Translations under genes and position numbers: made by a program | DNA from: Pigoraptor chileana | Taxonomy: Eukaryota > Opisthokonta > Filasterea | Length of the DNA: 54,889 nucleotides | Direction of reading: 5' to 3' | Assembly: GCA_943704495.1 (NCBI GenBank) | Contig: CALSCR010003192.1 | Span: 1 to 54,889 of the forward strand | The notes under the pieces: model-generated | What the model saw: only the letters and a program-made list of their open reading frames with translations | Databases searched by the model: none | What the model was told of the DNA's origin: nothing | In this document: in pieces, positions 46,768 to 54,889 of the stretch | How the letters are laid out: every line of letters begins with the position of its first letter | Position numbering within the stretch: the stretch's first letter is position 1

Positions 46768-49231
46768 TAGGATTCAAGTCAGTGTCGTAGGTGCTGTGCC
46801 CATGGACTCCACAAGAGAAAGAGAGAGAGAGAACATTGAGCAATCTGATCCTCACGCACGCACGCACTCCCACCCCATGCACTTAAACGCATTTGCACGC
46901 AAACAGAGACCCCCTCACCTTCTGCTTCAGCTCCACAAATTGCGGACGTACTGCGAGACCTTCTTCGGCAGCCACTAATCGCACGCGGAGAGCCTCCATT
47001 TCCGACGAATCGGCGGATGCCTTCGCTTTCGCGGCATCGATGGCCTCTTTAATCTCCGACTTGAGGCGCTCCTTTTCGCGGCGCGCCTCCTCCTGCATAT
47101 AATCAATGTCCTTCTCGAGTGCCGCCATTGTTTCTGCCCGCTGGAGTGCGTCGTGCTCAGCCACTTCCAGCTTCCGCACCCTCTGCTGCAGCTCGGAAAT
47201 GGTGTCACGGGCCGCCTTCGTGTCGGCTGCGGCCTGCGATCGCAGAGATGCCTGCTCGTCGCGCTCGCGGGCAACAGTGTCGAGTGCAACCTTTTGCCCC
47301 TTCAGAGTGCTCACAAGCGACCCAGCAGCGCGTGTCAGCGCCTCGCTTGCTTCCGCGGCAGACGGGTCAAGCTGGACTCCAAAGACACTGGAAAGATCTC
47401 GGCAGAAACCATCGTACTGTAAGGATGAATGCAGCGGATCACGACCGTGGTCAGTGAATTATGGCGGACGTATGGCGGCAGTAAGCAGGGATTGATGTTG
47501 AGGGGCATATGGCGTGCACAACATAACAATCGAAGATACCCACCTTCTTGCGTGCGTCATCGCGCTCCACCTCAAGACGAGCAACGGCGGCCTCCATGTC
47601 CTTCGCCACCTTCTCAAGGCTATGCTGTGCCTCACCAAGTTGCTTGGCGTATGCGGCACGCTCAGTGGCCAGGGCTTCTACCTTGTTGGAAGCATCTGCT
47701 GTGCGGGTGCGTTCCTCCTCCAGCTTCCTGGTAACCTCTTCAAGCTTCCTGGTGACGTCCTTCAGCTGGGCGCCATTCCGCTCAAATGCAAGATGCACTG
47801 CCAGCATGGGGTCACTGCCATCGGATTCGACTAGCTGGGCGAGCGACTTGTTTGTGCTCGCAATCTGCAAGGTAATGAATGGCGACGCTAGGAGTCAACA
47901 TCAGCCCGCCTTAACGAAGACGAAGGAAGCAAACTCTCATTGGATGCGCGCCGAATTTCCCAACTATCCTCACTTGCAACCCACCTCCCCCTCAGCTCTC
48001 TCGGCACGGGCAATAAGCTCTGCTTCCATTGCTGCCTTGGCTCCTTCCACCGCTTCAGCACGCGCGCGCAGGGAATCGCGCTCCCCCGTAAGTACCTCAA
48101 GGTCCTTCTTGAACTCGGCAATGGCCACATCCGGGGCAGCGCCACCCGCAGCCGACCGAAAGCGTGCAATGTCCTCGCGGAGAGCGGCAATGAGGCTCTC
48201 TCGCTCTGCCATCTCCGAGCGGACCTCCCCGAGCTGCTCGTCCATCGACCGCTCGCGCTGCTGCAAGGTGATGACGGCATGCTCCCGCCGCCGCAGCTCA
48301 GCCGACAGCGACGCAATGCGGCCATCCCGGTCGCGGAGTTCTTCCACGCGCGCCTCCAGCTCAGCCTCCAGCGCCTCCACCGCACCGACAGCCGCGCTGC
48401 CATACACATCGGCGATTGAGATGGGGTCGTCGACAGAGGCGCCGCCGGGGGATGCTTTGGTCCACTGGCGCCGCTGCCGCCCGTGCGTGGGACGCTTCGC
48501 TGTCTGCGGCCGGCTGGAGCTCACTGGGCTGCGCGATCCCCCGTAGTTGTCGTGGCTGCGTACACCCCAAGCGTCGCCTACTGCGGGTCCATCAGCATCT
48601 GGCCCCCTCTGAGCGACAGCTTCGAGCTGACGCAGACGCTGTTCAAGGACTCGCAGCGCATCACCTCCCCCGGCTTGATCACCGGCAAATGAAGCGGTAG
48701 GTATGGGCGGCAAAATGCTCGCGACAGGATGGTCATCCTGCCGCGGCGTGTGTGTCGCTGCGTAGTTTTGCTGCTGCTGTCGACGGCGGAGTTCGGCAGT
48801 GCGCTGCGAATCAGACGCGAGCGAGGACATCGGACGTGATTCCTCTTGCGTTTCCTCAAAGCGATATGTGGACGAGTCATATCCAAACCGAATTGTGTCA
48901 CCGTGCTTAAGAGTGATGATGGAGTCCCGTTGAACGCGCAACTCTGCACACATTAAGAGACACTCAATAAGTATTGGGGAATTGTCAGACAGCCAAAGAT
49001 TCCACCGGCACCTTATTTAACCCCACCGTTGACAAAAGTGCCGTTCGTTGTGTTCATGTCCCGCAACACATATGTACCCGAGCCGTCGCGCTCGGCATAT
49101 TCAATAGTAGCGTGCTGTGGTTCAACACTGCGGGATCGTAAAATTACACTGCACGCATCCCCTCGCCCGATGGGCGTCACGTGTCCGTCCAGCGGGTGGA
49201 CGGTGTCGCCACAGCGCAGATGTGCGCGCAT
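43426..49231 (-). CDS. FHA-domain coiled-coil protein, FHAD1-like
   Basis: Ten exons: 49027-49231, 47985-48943, 47544-47864, 46919-47416, 46067-46459, 45643-45981, 45357-45522, 44620-45260, 43969-44517 and 43426-43854, in total 1499 residues. The FHA domain is at 1-105: PIGRGDACSVIL, PQHATIEY, then DMNTTNGTFVN joined to ELRVQRD across the first intron, and LKHGDTIRFGY. The GR, S/H and TNG-FVN residues that bind phosphothreonine are there. The rest is heptad-rich coiled coil with Ser-rich breaks. Seven exons begin with a similar short module of the form aromatic-x-x-F-C-x-x-L-x-x-L-V/I. The order FHA then long coiled coil matches animal FHAD1, a centrosome/cilium-associated protein of unclear function; the name is by architecture only. 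The C-tail ends in an acidic TTDPEDD. Confidence 0.85.
46495..46815. repeat. GA-repeat block with three copies of a 50-bp unit plus one 52-bp element, in an intron
   Basis: Inside the FHA gene intron 46460-46918. A 50-bp unit starting GTAGGATTCAAGTCAGTGTC recurs at 46563-46613, 46645-46692 and 46765-46813, nearly identical, each followed by a (GA)n run. A separate element at 46495-46545 (CTTCAGTACTTAAAACGCC) is repeated in inverted orientation at 54767-54819. Diverged copies of the 50-bp unit lie elsewhere in the window. This looks like a minisatellite or short dispersed element that spreads with its GA tract. Confidence 0.8.
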
Positions 49232-49679
49232 TTTTCGTGTGCGCGTTTGCAGCTGAACAGACTGACCAGCGTCGCCGCCGCTCCCTCAACTAGACTGGAA
49301 GGTCACTGGCTCCCTGTCTGAGATCACTTGCTGCCTAGTGCCTATTCGCTCATTTGCAGGGGTCTATGAATAATTCACAGAATCTTAGTCGAGAAAGTGC
49401 ATCCCATCAAGCTTTGAATTGCCCAAACTAGTTTGACACTTGCCACTTTAACGGAAGCATTCAGCCTCAACCTGTGAATTGTGTGAATCAGCCGTGCACG
49501 GGATTCGCAAAATGCACTCCACACCGACCTGCGGAATTTGTTGTCTGAAGTTGCCTGGAAACAGGGCAGGAATGCTCGATGGATGATTATGCGAGATGGA
49601 GGAAATGTTGTGATTGGCTTACAATGGACCAATCATGAGTGTTCCGTGATCTCGCCAGACTGGACTCCGCTGACGTCGA
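49232..49679. promoter_or_regulatory. Divergent promoter of the FHA gene and a small membrane-protein gene
   Basis: 448 bp between two start codons. It contains CCAAT in both orientations near the right end (GATTGGCTT and GACCAATCATG, about 49611-49636) and a TGACGTCG CRE-like word (49671-49678) touching the right start codon. Confidence 0.4.
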
Positions 49680-50792
49680 ATGCCTAAGTCACTGTCAGTC
49701 TACTTGTATGTTCGTGGGCAAGTGATCCTGCGTACTTGGTTGTCGTGCACGCACGGCTTCGTCAATGGTGTTCGTGGAGCGAGAATGTGGCAGTACCTAT
49801 GGGTGCATCTCGCGCACTTTCTCACTCGCCCATTTCCCGTCCACAGGCGGGCGGGAATGTGGGTGTCTATTATTGCAATCCGTCGTCTAGTGGGCAATAC
49901 TATATGTACTTGTTCTCATTCAATTTTTGCTTTATTATGCAGCCGATTGGTGTTGCTGACTGTCGGGGCACTCTTCTTTGTGCCGCAAGCATATGCAATC
50001 ACCGTAAGCACTTCTCGGTTCTGTGAACAGCCACTCTTCATGGTGACAGTCGCTTCAATCGGGCTTACAATGCTCATGTACGGTGGGTGACGCTTCTTGG
50101 TCCACATTGCATTCTCATTTATGACGGGTCGTAGTTCCCATAATGTCCTAATGTATTGTGCTTGTGTATGTGTGTGTGTGTGTGCATCTACGTCGCAGGC
50201 CTGTTAATATGCTTTGTGTTCATGGAGCCTGTGCCAGACTCGCTCAAGGCAATTCATCATGTGTTTGGAGCGGCGACTGGGATCTTCGCTGCCGCGTATC
50301 TCCATTACGTGCAGAATGCGTCCAGCTGTGTATCCACCAGGCGCTGCCTGTCAGTTGGTCATCACTTGTTGATCTACCTTTTCATTCTTTACCGTTGTAT
50401 CGGCCTTAACTCCCTTGCCGTGGCCAACGTCTGTGGTGATTGCGTGCATGAACTTTTGCGTGCGTAGGTGGACACGGCACCGGAACTCTACTACGTCTCA
50501 GCTATATTCTCGGCGTTTGGTGTGCTGTCGCTAGGTGAGATTCGATTGTTTGGAGGACTCATGCCTATCTGTACGCCTCTTGCTCGTTACACTCGAGCGA
50601 TTCACGCACTAGGTGAAAATCTATGTTTTAAGAGCTCGCACTCTTTCCACCGCCGTCGCAGCCTTCTTCTGCATTGTCGCTCCCTTTTGGATCTGGAACA
50701 AGTTACGTCCCCGGAGCTGCCTGAACACGCGCGAAAGGGTCGGCTTCTGCTACGAATGTGTTGGGTGCTGTCCGTGCGTGTGGCATGTATAG
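49680..50792 (+). CDS. Small multipass membrane protein, unidentified
   Basis: Tentative five-exon model: 49680-49705, 49943-50082, 50199-50329, 50468-50521 and 50613-50792, giving 176 residues. The first four junctions keep phase and give a coherent protein: MPKSLSVYF, then helices LVLLTVGALFFVPQAYAI, LFMVTVASIGLTMLMY, GLLICFVF, IFAAAYLHYV and VSAIFSAFG, then LSTAVAAFFCIVAPFWIW and a Cys-rich tail (GFCYECVGCC). The last junction is unsure: donor GTGCTG at 50522 keeps frame, while the better GTGAGA at 50535 would put the last exon in a frame without the last helix. Expected in an internal or plasma membrane; I recognise no family. It converges on the acyl-CoA oxidase gene, 135 bp away. Confidence 0.55.
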
Positions 50793-50927
50793 TAGCCAGA
50801 GTTTTGCTTCGATTTGCGCGCGTGCGTGCGTGTTCGTCGGCCCTTAGGCCCAATGTATATAGTGCGCATGGTTTTCATCCTATTTTGCGTCTACATATGC
50901 CAGTCTCTAGTCTCGCGCGGCGTCGCT

Positions 50928-53910
50928 TCAAAGCCGCGATGCAATGCGGGCGCCCTTGTCCATCATGGGGCGCAGATGCTCCTCGTAGCCGGGTGCCACG
51001 GGCGTTGCGTTAAGCGGCTCCTTTTGCGCCAGCGCATACAGCGCCTCGTAGACACGGCCGTCGTGGCGGCCCAGGGCGCTGTTTAACAGGTGATCGCTGA
51101 ATCCAAACGAGTCGACAAGGGCGACTGCGTTAGGCCGGATGCGCGCGAGCAGCAGGCGCACGGCCCCGCGGAGAGCAGCACAATGGGCGGCACTCATGTA
51201 GCCGTCCTCCACAAACTCGCCGAGATCTCGCTCTGCAAAGTGCGCGCCAAACAGAGCGAGCAGGTCCCCGAGGACGCTGCGGAGAGAAGCGCTTGTTGTG
51301 GCCGCAACCGCCTCGTCGAATTTGCGGAGGACAATGAGCATGCAGTGCGCCTTTGCGCTGCGCACGAGGTCCATTTTTGCCGACTCAAAGGCGGTTGCGG
51401 GCGCGGTGCCTTGCCCAACGGCAGCCTCGAGGCGACTGGCTGTTTCGGCAATGAGCCTGTGATAGTACAGCGTGGACATGTCAAAATGTCGAGACGAACA
51501 TTGGGCACTCAGTTAGCGTAATTCCGCTTTTCGACGACGTCATGACGACAATAGGAGCAAGAGAAACAAGTGTGCACATCCATCCACTAACTACTATCCA
51601 CAAGCACCGTAACGCTGCCTACCTCGCCGCACGATGCTTGTAGGCGGCCAGAAGCACTGAGGGTTGAGTCCAGTCCAGTTCAGAGCTTGCCTGGCAGCGG
51701 CTCGTGCGCACACCGGGCTCAGACAGGTAGTCAGAGTTGCCGACAGTCTTCTTGCCCGCGGCCGCCTGCCGGTGCGCCTTGAGCAGAAATCGCGCAGTCT
51801 GGAGGCACATGACCGTGTTCTCTCCCTCGTACGTGCAGGCGGGAACATATGTGGCAAACAATCCTGGAAGTCCGCTGAAGCGCGAATACCCGTGGCCACC
51901 GCAGCACTTGCGGCACTGCTCAATGCCGTCGGTCGTGATCCATGTCGTGACAGCTTTGAGACCGGAGCTTGTTGCATGCACCTCCGGAAGGATTGCGAAG
52001 TCCTGTGATCCGACCCCGTCCAAAAACGACTTGTACAGGCGGCTCATGTACTCGCCAGTAAAGTGGAAAGCGTACGCGGCAGCCATCAGGGGAAAGAGGT
52101 ACCCCTGTTGTGTCTGGTAGTCGATAATCTGCACCTCGCGACCCACATCCGCGCCCGCGCCCTCACCATCGCCAGAGGGGAACTGACGGCGCACGGCTGA
52201 GTAGCGGATGGAAATGGTGGCCGCCCTGCCCAGCGTGTGCGATGCGTCCATGATGATGTAGGCGCGCATGTAGACCATTGTCGCATAGGTCAGCTTCGAG
52301 TGCGGCGGCTTGGTGTATGTACCGTCAGGATCCACCCGTGCATACCGCATCAACATGTTCTCGCGCGGAATCCGAACGTTGTTGAAGCGCAAAAATCCAT
52401 TGTCGTTGGTTTCATACGAAAACTTCGGGCCAATATCGCCGATGGTAACACCTGAAGTGGAGGAGAACGAAGGGAGAATGATGAGAAAATAAATGGAGAG
52501 TACCGTAGACTCATGGTACTTGCGCAATATTCATGCGGTGAATGCGCATTATCAGCAGCCACGAGCGATGATTCCACGACAAAATGCAGCCGCAAATCAA
52601 TTTATGATCAGATGGGCATGAGGGCAGATGAAGAAGGGCAAGACGCACCGGGAACGGGCATGTGATCACGCTGACTGCGCAGCTGCACAATGAAGGCGTG
52701 AACCCCGTGGTCGGCTCCGTTAATGAGCATGCGCGCAAGGACGACGGCGTGATTCGACGTCTTACCCACTGCACGCACAGACAGAGGGAAATGCGACGAG
52801 TCAAATCAGGTCTCATGGGCGCTATGCCATCAGAGTCCAGCACACACAGCCCACAGCACACAGAGAGCGGGTGGGGTCGTTCAGACACAGGGGAGGATGT
52901 GCAAACAACCGCGTTGTTACGTACGGCATCCAGGCCACCACTTTGTCGCAGTCAGGGTTGGCGAATGAAGAACAAATTCCTGTGTGCGCTTGTCGAATGT
53001 GGCGGTGGTCTCGATGCCCTGGTAGTATAGCACGGTGCGTGTGTGGGTGGGTGAGATGTGGCGCTGACGGCAGTCAACTGGCTCAGTTCATCTCAAATAA
53101 TTTACTCTACAATCATGCGCCAAGAAATGGGCCAAATTTCGGTGGGAGTGGAGCTCGAAATGAGGCGCCCGCAATACCTGCACGTAGCTCCCATGGCCCA
53201 ACTCAGTCTGCGCATACGTTCCCACAATTGCATAATTCTTAGCGAGCGGTCCCCACTTGGCAATCTGCTCGTCCGTTCCTTGACCCATTATGGTCGGCGT
53301 AAACATGCCGTCATGCAGACCGATGGGCAGATCTTCATCAACAGCTCTAGGGAGGTAAACAGGAGGGAGAAGTAGAGGTGTAAGTTTTAGCTTATGGACA
53401 TCACACGAGAGAGTAAGAGAGTGAGAGAGGTGTAGTCAGCGCCGGTGGCATTTGGGACAAGTCGCTTTGACACCTCCACGTGACAGTGATGGAGCAAATA
53501 AGTGGCGAGGGGGCTATGTACAGGAGCAGCGGACCTGCGCAAAGCCATGAGGTCTTCTGTTGACGTCAGCCCAAGCTCTCGAGTCAGCTCAATGCAGCGC
53601 GCCGACTTCTGAAGCGACCGTTTGTATTGGTCGACCCTGTTGAGAAAGTAGCGATCTTCCTTTATAAACACGGGGTCCCGCTCCACGATGGCCGCTGCGT
53701 GCAAATAGATGGCATGTGGAAGTTAGTTGCATACGGTGCGCATTGCCGTTCACAATACACGATCTACGCACCGATCTCCGCCTCTCGTTCGGCCTTGTCG
53801 CGTCCGCCACGGAGGTAGTGCTTCATCTCGGTTGAATCAAAGGTCGCCGCCGCACGCTCCTTGAGGAGCTCGGGGACCACAGGCCCGGGAGGTGTTGTCA
53901 GTGTCGACAT
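50928..53910 (-). CDS. ACOX1: Peroxisomal acyl-CoA oxidase
   Basis: Seven exons: 53772-53910, 53535-53694, 53178-53346, 52925-53018, 52649-52768, 51623-52451 and 50928-51456, in total 679 residues, near the usual 660. It oxidises acyl-CoA to trans-2-enoyl-CoA with FAD and passes electrons to oxygen, giving H2O2: the first step of peroxisomal beta-oxidation. Family blocks in order: [38 protein letters not shown] (the flavin-contact TELGHG loop), [48 protein letters not shown] and [14 protein letters not shown], whose Glu is the catalytic base. The C-terminus is SRL, a PTS1 peroxisome signal. The product could equally be an ACOX1- or ACOX2-type paralog. A diverged copy of the dispersed repeat sits in the intron 52769-52924. 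Donor GTCCGC at 53534 is unusual but required by phase. Confidence 0.93.
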
Positions 53911-54374
53911 TTTGAACAATACTGAGTTTGCGAGTATGAGGCAGTTTTGGATCTGCCTATTAAGACCATAATGCTTGCTCAAGGATGCCTCTTGTGTATA
54001 TTTGTTCGCTGCTGTCGGCAGTGTCCAATTTTTGCGGCGGCTCTTTTGTCGGAAGCACGGTTTTTCCGCAGGCGTGAATATTGTGCGAAATCTCGCATGC
54101 ACTTTACGTCAGGGAATTTTCTCGAACTGCAAAATTTGACCGGTCCACTTCACTCACCCAGTAATAATGACACCAGCCCACTTCACTCACCTAATAATGA
54201 CACCAGACATGATGATGAATATCATATACATAGCACTGGTGTAGTAGTAGCACACACTGCATAGTGTCGTCTGCCGCGGGCTGTGTTCACTCGGCCATAT
54301 TGGCTGTGGGCGTCGCATACATTACGTCGGTGTGTCAGTGGATGCCGCTCTCCTTGCGAGTGCGAACAAAGCAA
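53911..54374. promoter_or_regulatory. Divergent intergenic region with a 30-bp direct duplication
   Basis: Lies between the acyl-CoA oxidase ATG and the ATG at 54375. A direct duplication of about 30 bp (CCACTTCACTCACC then TAATAATGACACCAG) occupies 54145-54177 and 54178-54206. No gene is evident. Confidence 0.5.
54145..54206. repeat. Direct tandem duplication of about 30 bp
   Basis: Two adjacent copies, 33 and 29 bp, differing by a 4-bp indel. Confidence 0.85.
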
Positions 54375-54494
54375 ATGGCGTGGTTTGGTGGTCCATTCGG
54401 CATCGGTTTCGGTGGGCATGTCTTGAACGGACATGATTTCTCCGACGATGATTTTTTCAGCTTTCCGCCAGAGTTCATGACCACTCAGCACATT
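54375..54494 (+). CDS. First coding exon of an unidentified gene (continues beyond the window)
   Basis: An ATG at 54375 opens 40 codons, Gly/Phe-rich then acidic (MAWFGGPFGIGFGG, DFSDDDFFSFPPEF), ending in phase 0 at a consensus GTAAGT donor (54495). Without splicing the frame stops after four more codons. What follows to the end of the window is a CT microsatellite, so the next exon is outside. I recognise no family; a gene is likely but not certain. Confidence 0.45.
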
Positions 54495-54540
54495 GTAAGT
54501 GTGTAGAACGAGCTGACGTCGGCTGATAGTGATGCTAATG

Positions 54541-54707
54541 CTCTCTCTCTCTCTCTCTGACTTTGTGTTGTGGAGTCCATGGAAGACCAGATACTTGAAC
54601 CACACATCTCCGACTCTGTCACTCTGGCACGCACACACACAAACACACACACACTCTCTCTCCCTCCCTCACACACACACACTCTCTCTCTCTCTCTCCC
54701 TCTCTCC

Positions 54708-54772
<65 letters not shown>

Positions 54773-54811
54773 GAGTCGATGGGCTTATGCCTAAGGCGTT
54801 TTGAGTACTGA

Positions 54812-54889
<78 letters not shown>
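54541..54889. repeat. Long (CT)n microsatellite containing two dispersed repeat units
   Basis: CT and CA repeats run to the window end. They contain a diverged copy of the 50-bp unit (about 54568-54612, TGTGGAGTCCATGG-like) and a well-kept inverted copy of the 46495-46545 element at 54767-54819. Assembly often breaks at such sequence, which may explain the window end. Confidence 0.85.

Noticed and set aside
46563-46813. CRISPR-like array
   Set aside because: The regularly repeated 50-bp units are separated by GA simple repeats, not unique spacers, and lie in an intron of a eukaryotic gene.
47548-48546. 332-codon plus-strand Ser/Arg-rich frame
   Set aside because: Antisense to coiled-coil exons; long open antisense frames are expected opposite Glu/Leu/Arg-rich sequence.
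50004-50030. Possible 27-base intron (GTAAGC...ACAG)
   Set aside because: Too short for splicing here; its length is a multiple of three without stops, and keeping it adds a sensible loop between two helices.

Overview
This window is nuclear DNA from a flagellated, intron-rich eukaryote of moderate GC content. Genes are dense (about fourteen in 55 kb), introns are short (mostly 60-400 bp, GT-AG) and many carry TG/CA or GA/CT runs. The proteins look animal-like: receptor guanylyl cyclases with kinase-homology domains, a RasGEF, an axonemal SAXO4/PPP1R32-like protein, a CMSS1-like protein and a peroxisomal acyl-CoA oxidase. There are no operons and no bacterial features. I read it as a choanoflagellate or another flagellated holozoan relative of animals. 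The lineage is inference from content; another flagellated protist is possible.

Layout. 1-14.8 kb: two divergent paralogous receptor guanylyl cyclase genes, the left one running off the window, sharing a 1.7 kb promoter. 15.4-18.6 kb (-): a membrane-anchored leucine-rich-repeat protein. 19.0-20.9 kb (+): CMSS1-like. 21.0 kb (-): a 44-residue membrane ORF, then 1.5 kb without a clear gene. 22.6-25.6 kb (+): a six-helix membrane cyclic-nucleotide phosphodiesterase. 26.1-28.5 kb (-): SAXO4-like ciliary protein. 29.0-31.8 kb (+): a secretory tandem 2-oxoglutarate oxygenase-fold protein. 32.9-36.5 kb (+): RasGEF. 37.2-42.7 kb (-): a receptor guanylyl cyclase whose ectodomain is a 5'-nucleotidase (CD73/UshA) fold. 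43.4-49.2 kb (-): an FHA plus coiled-coil protein resembling FHAD1. 49.7-50.8 kb (+): a small multipass membrane protein. 50.9-53.9 kb (-): acyl-CoA oxidase with a PTS1 tail. 54.4 kb (+): the first exon of an unidentified gene, then a long CT microsatellite.

How the genes fit together. Three receptor cyclases and one membrane phosphodiesterase suggest a local concentration of cyclic-nucleotide signalling, next to two proteins typical of cilia and centrioles. RFX X-box-like sites lie upstream of two of the cyclase loci. The most striking gene is the one at 37.2-42.7 kb. Its ectodomain has lost five of the six zinc ligands and both catalytic residues of CD73, but keeps the residues that hold the nucleotide in the C-terminal domain, and it is joined to an intact-looking cyclase. 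I propose that it senses extracellular nucleotides or nucleosides directly and makes cGMP. In contrast, the cyclase at 4.5-14.8 kb has replaced the Asn and Arg that stabilise the transition state, so it may be a pseudo-cyclase or an obligate heterodimer partner. All exon models were built by hand from reading frame, phase and GT-AG sites, and every full model sums to a multiple of three.
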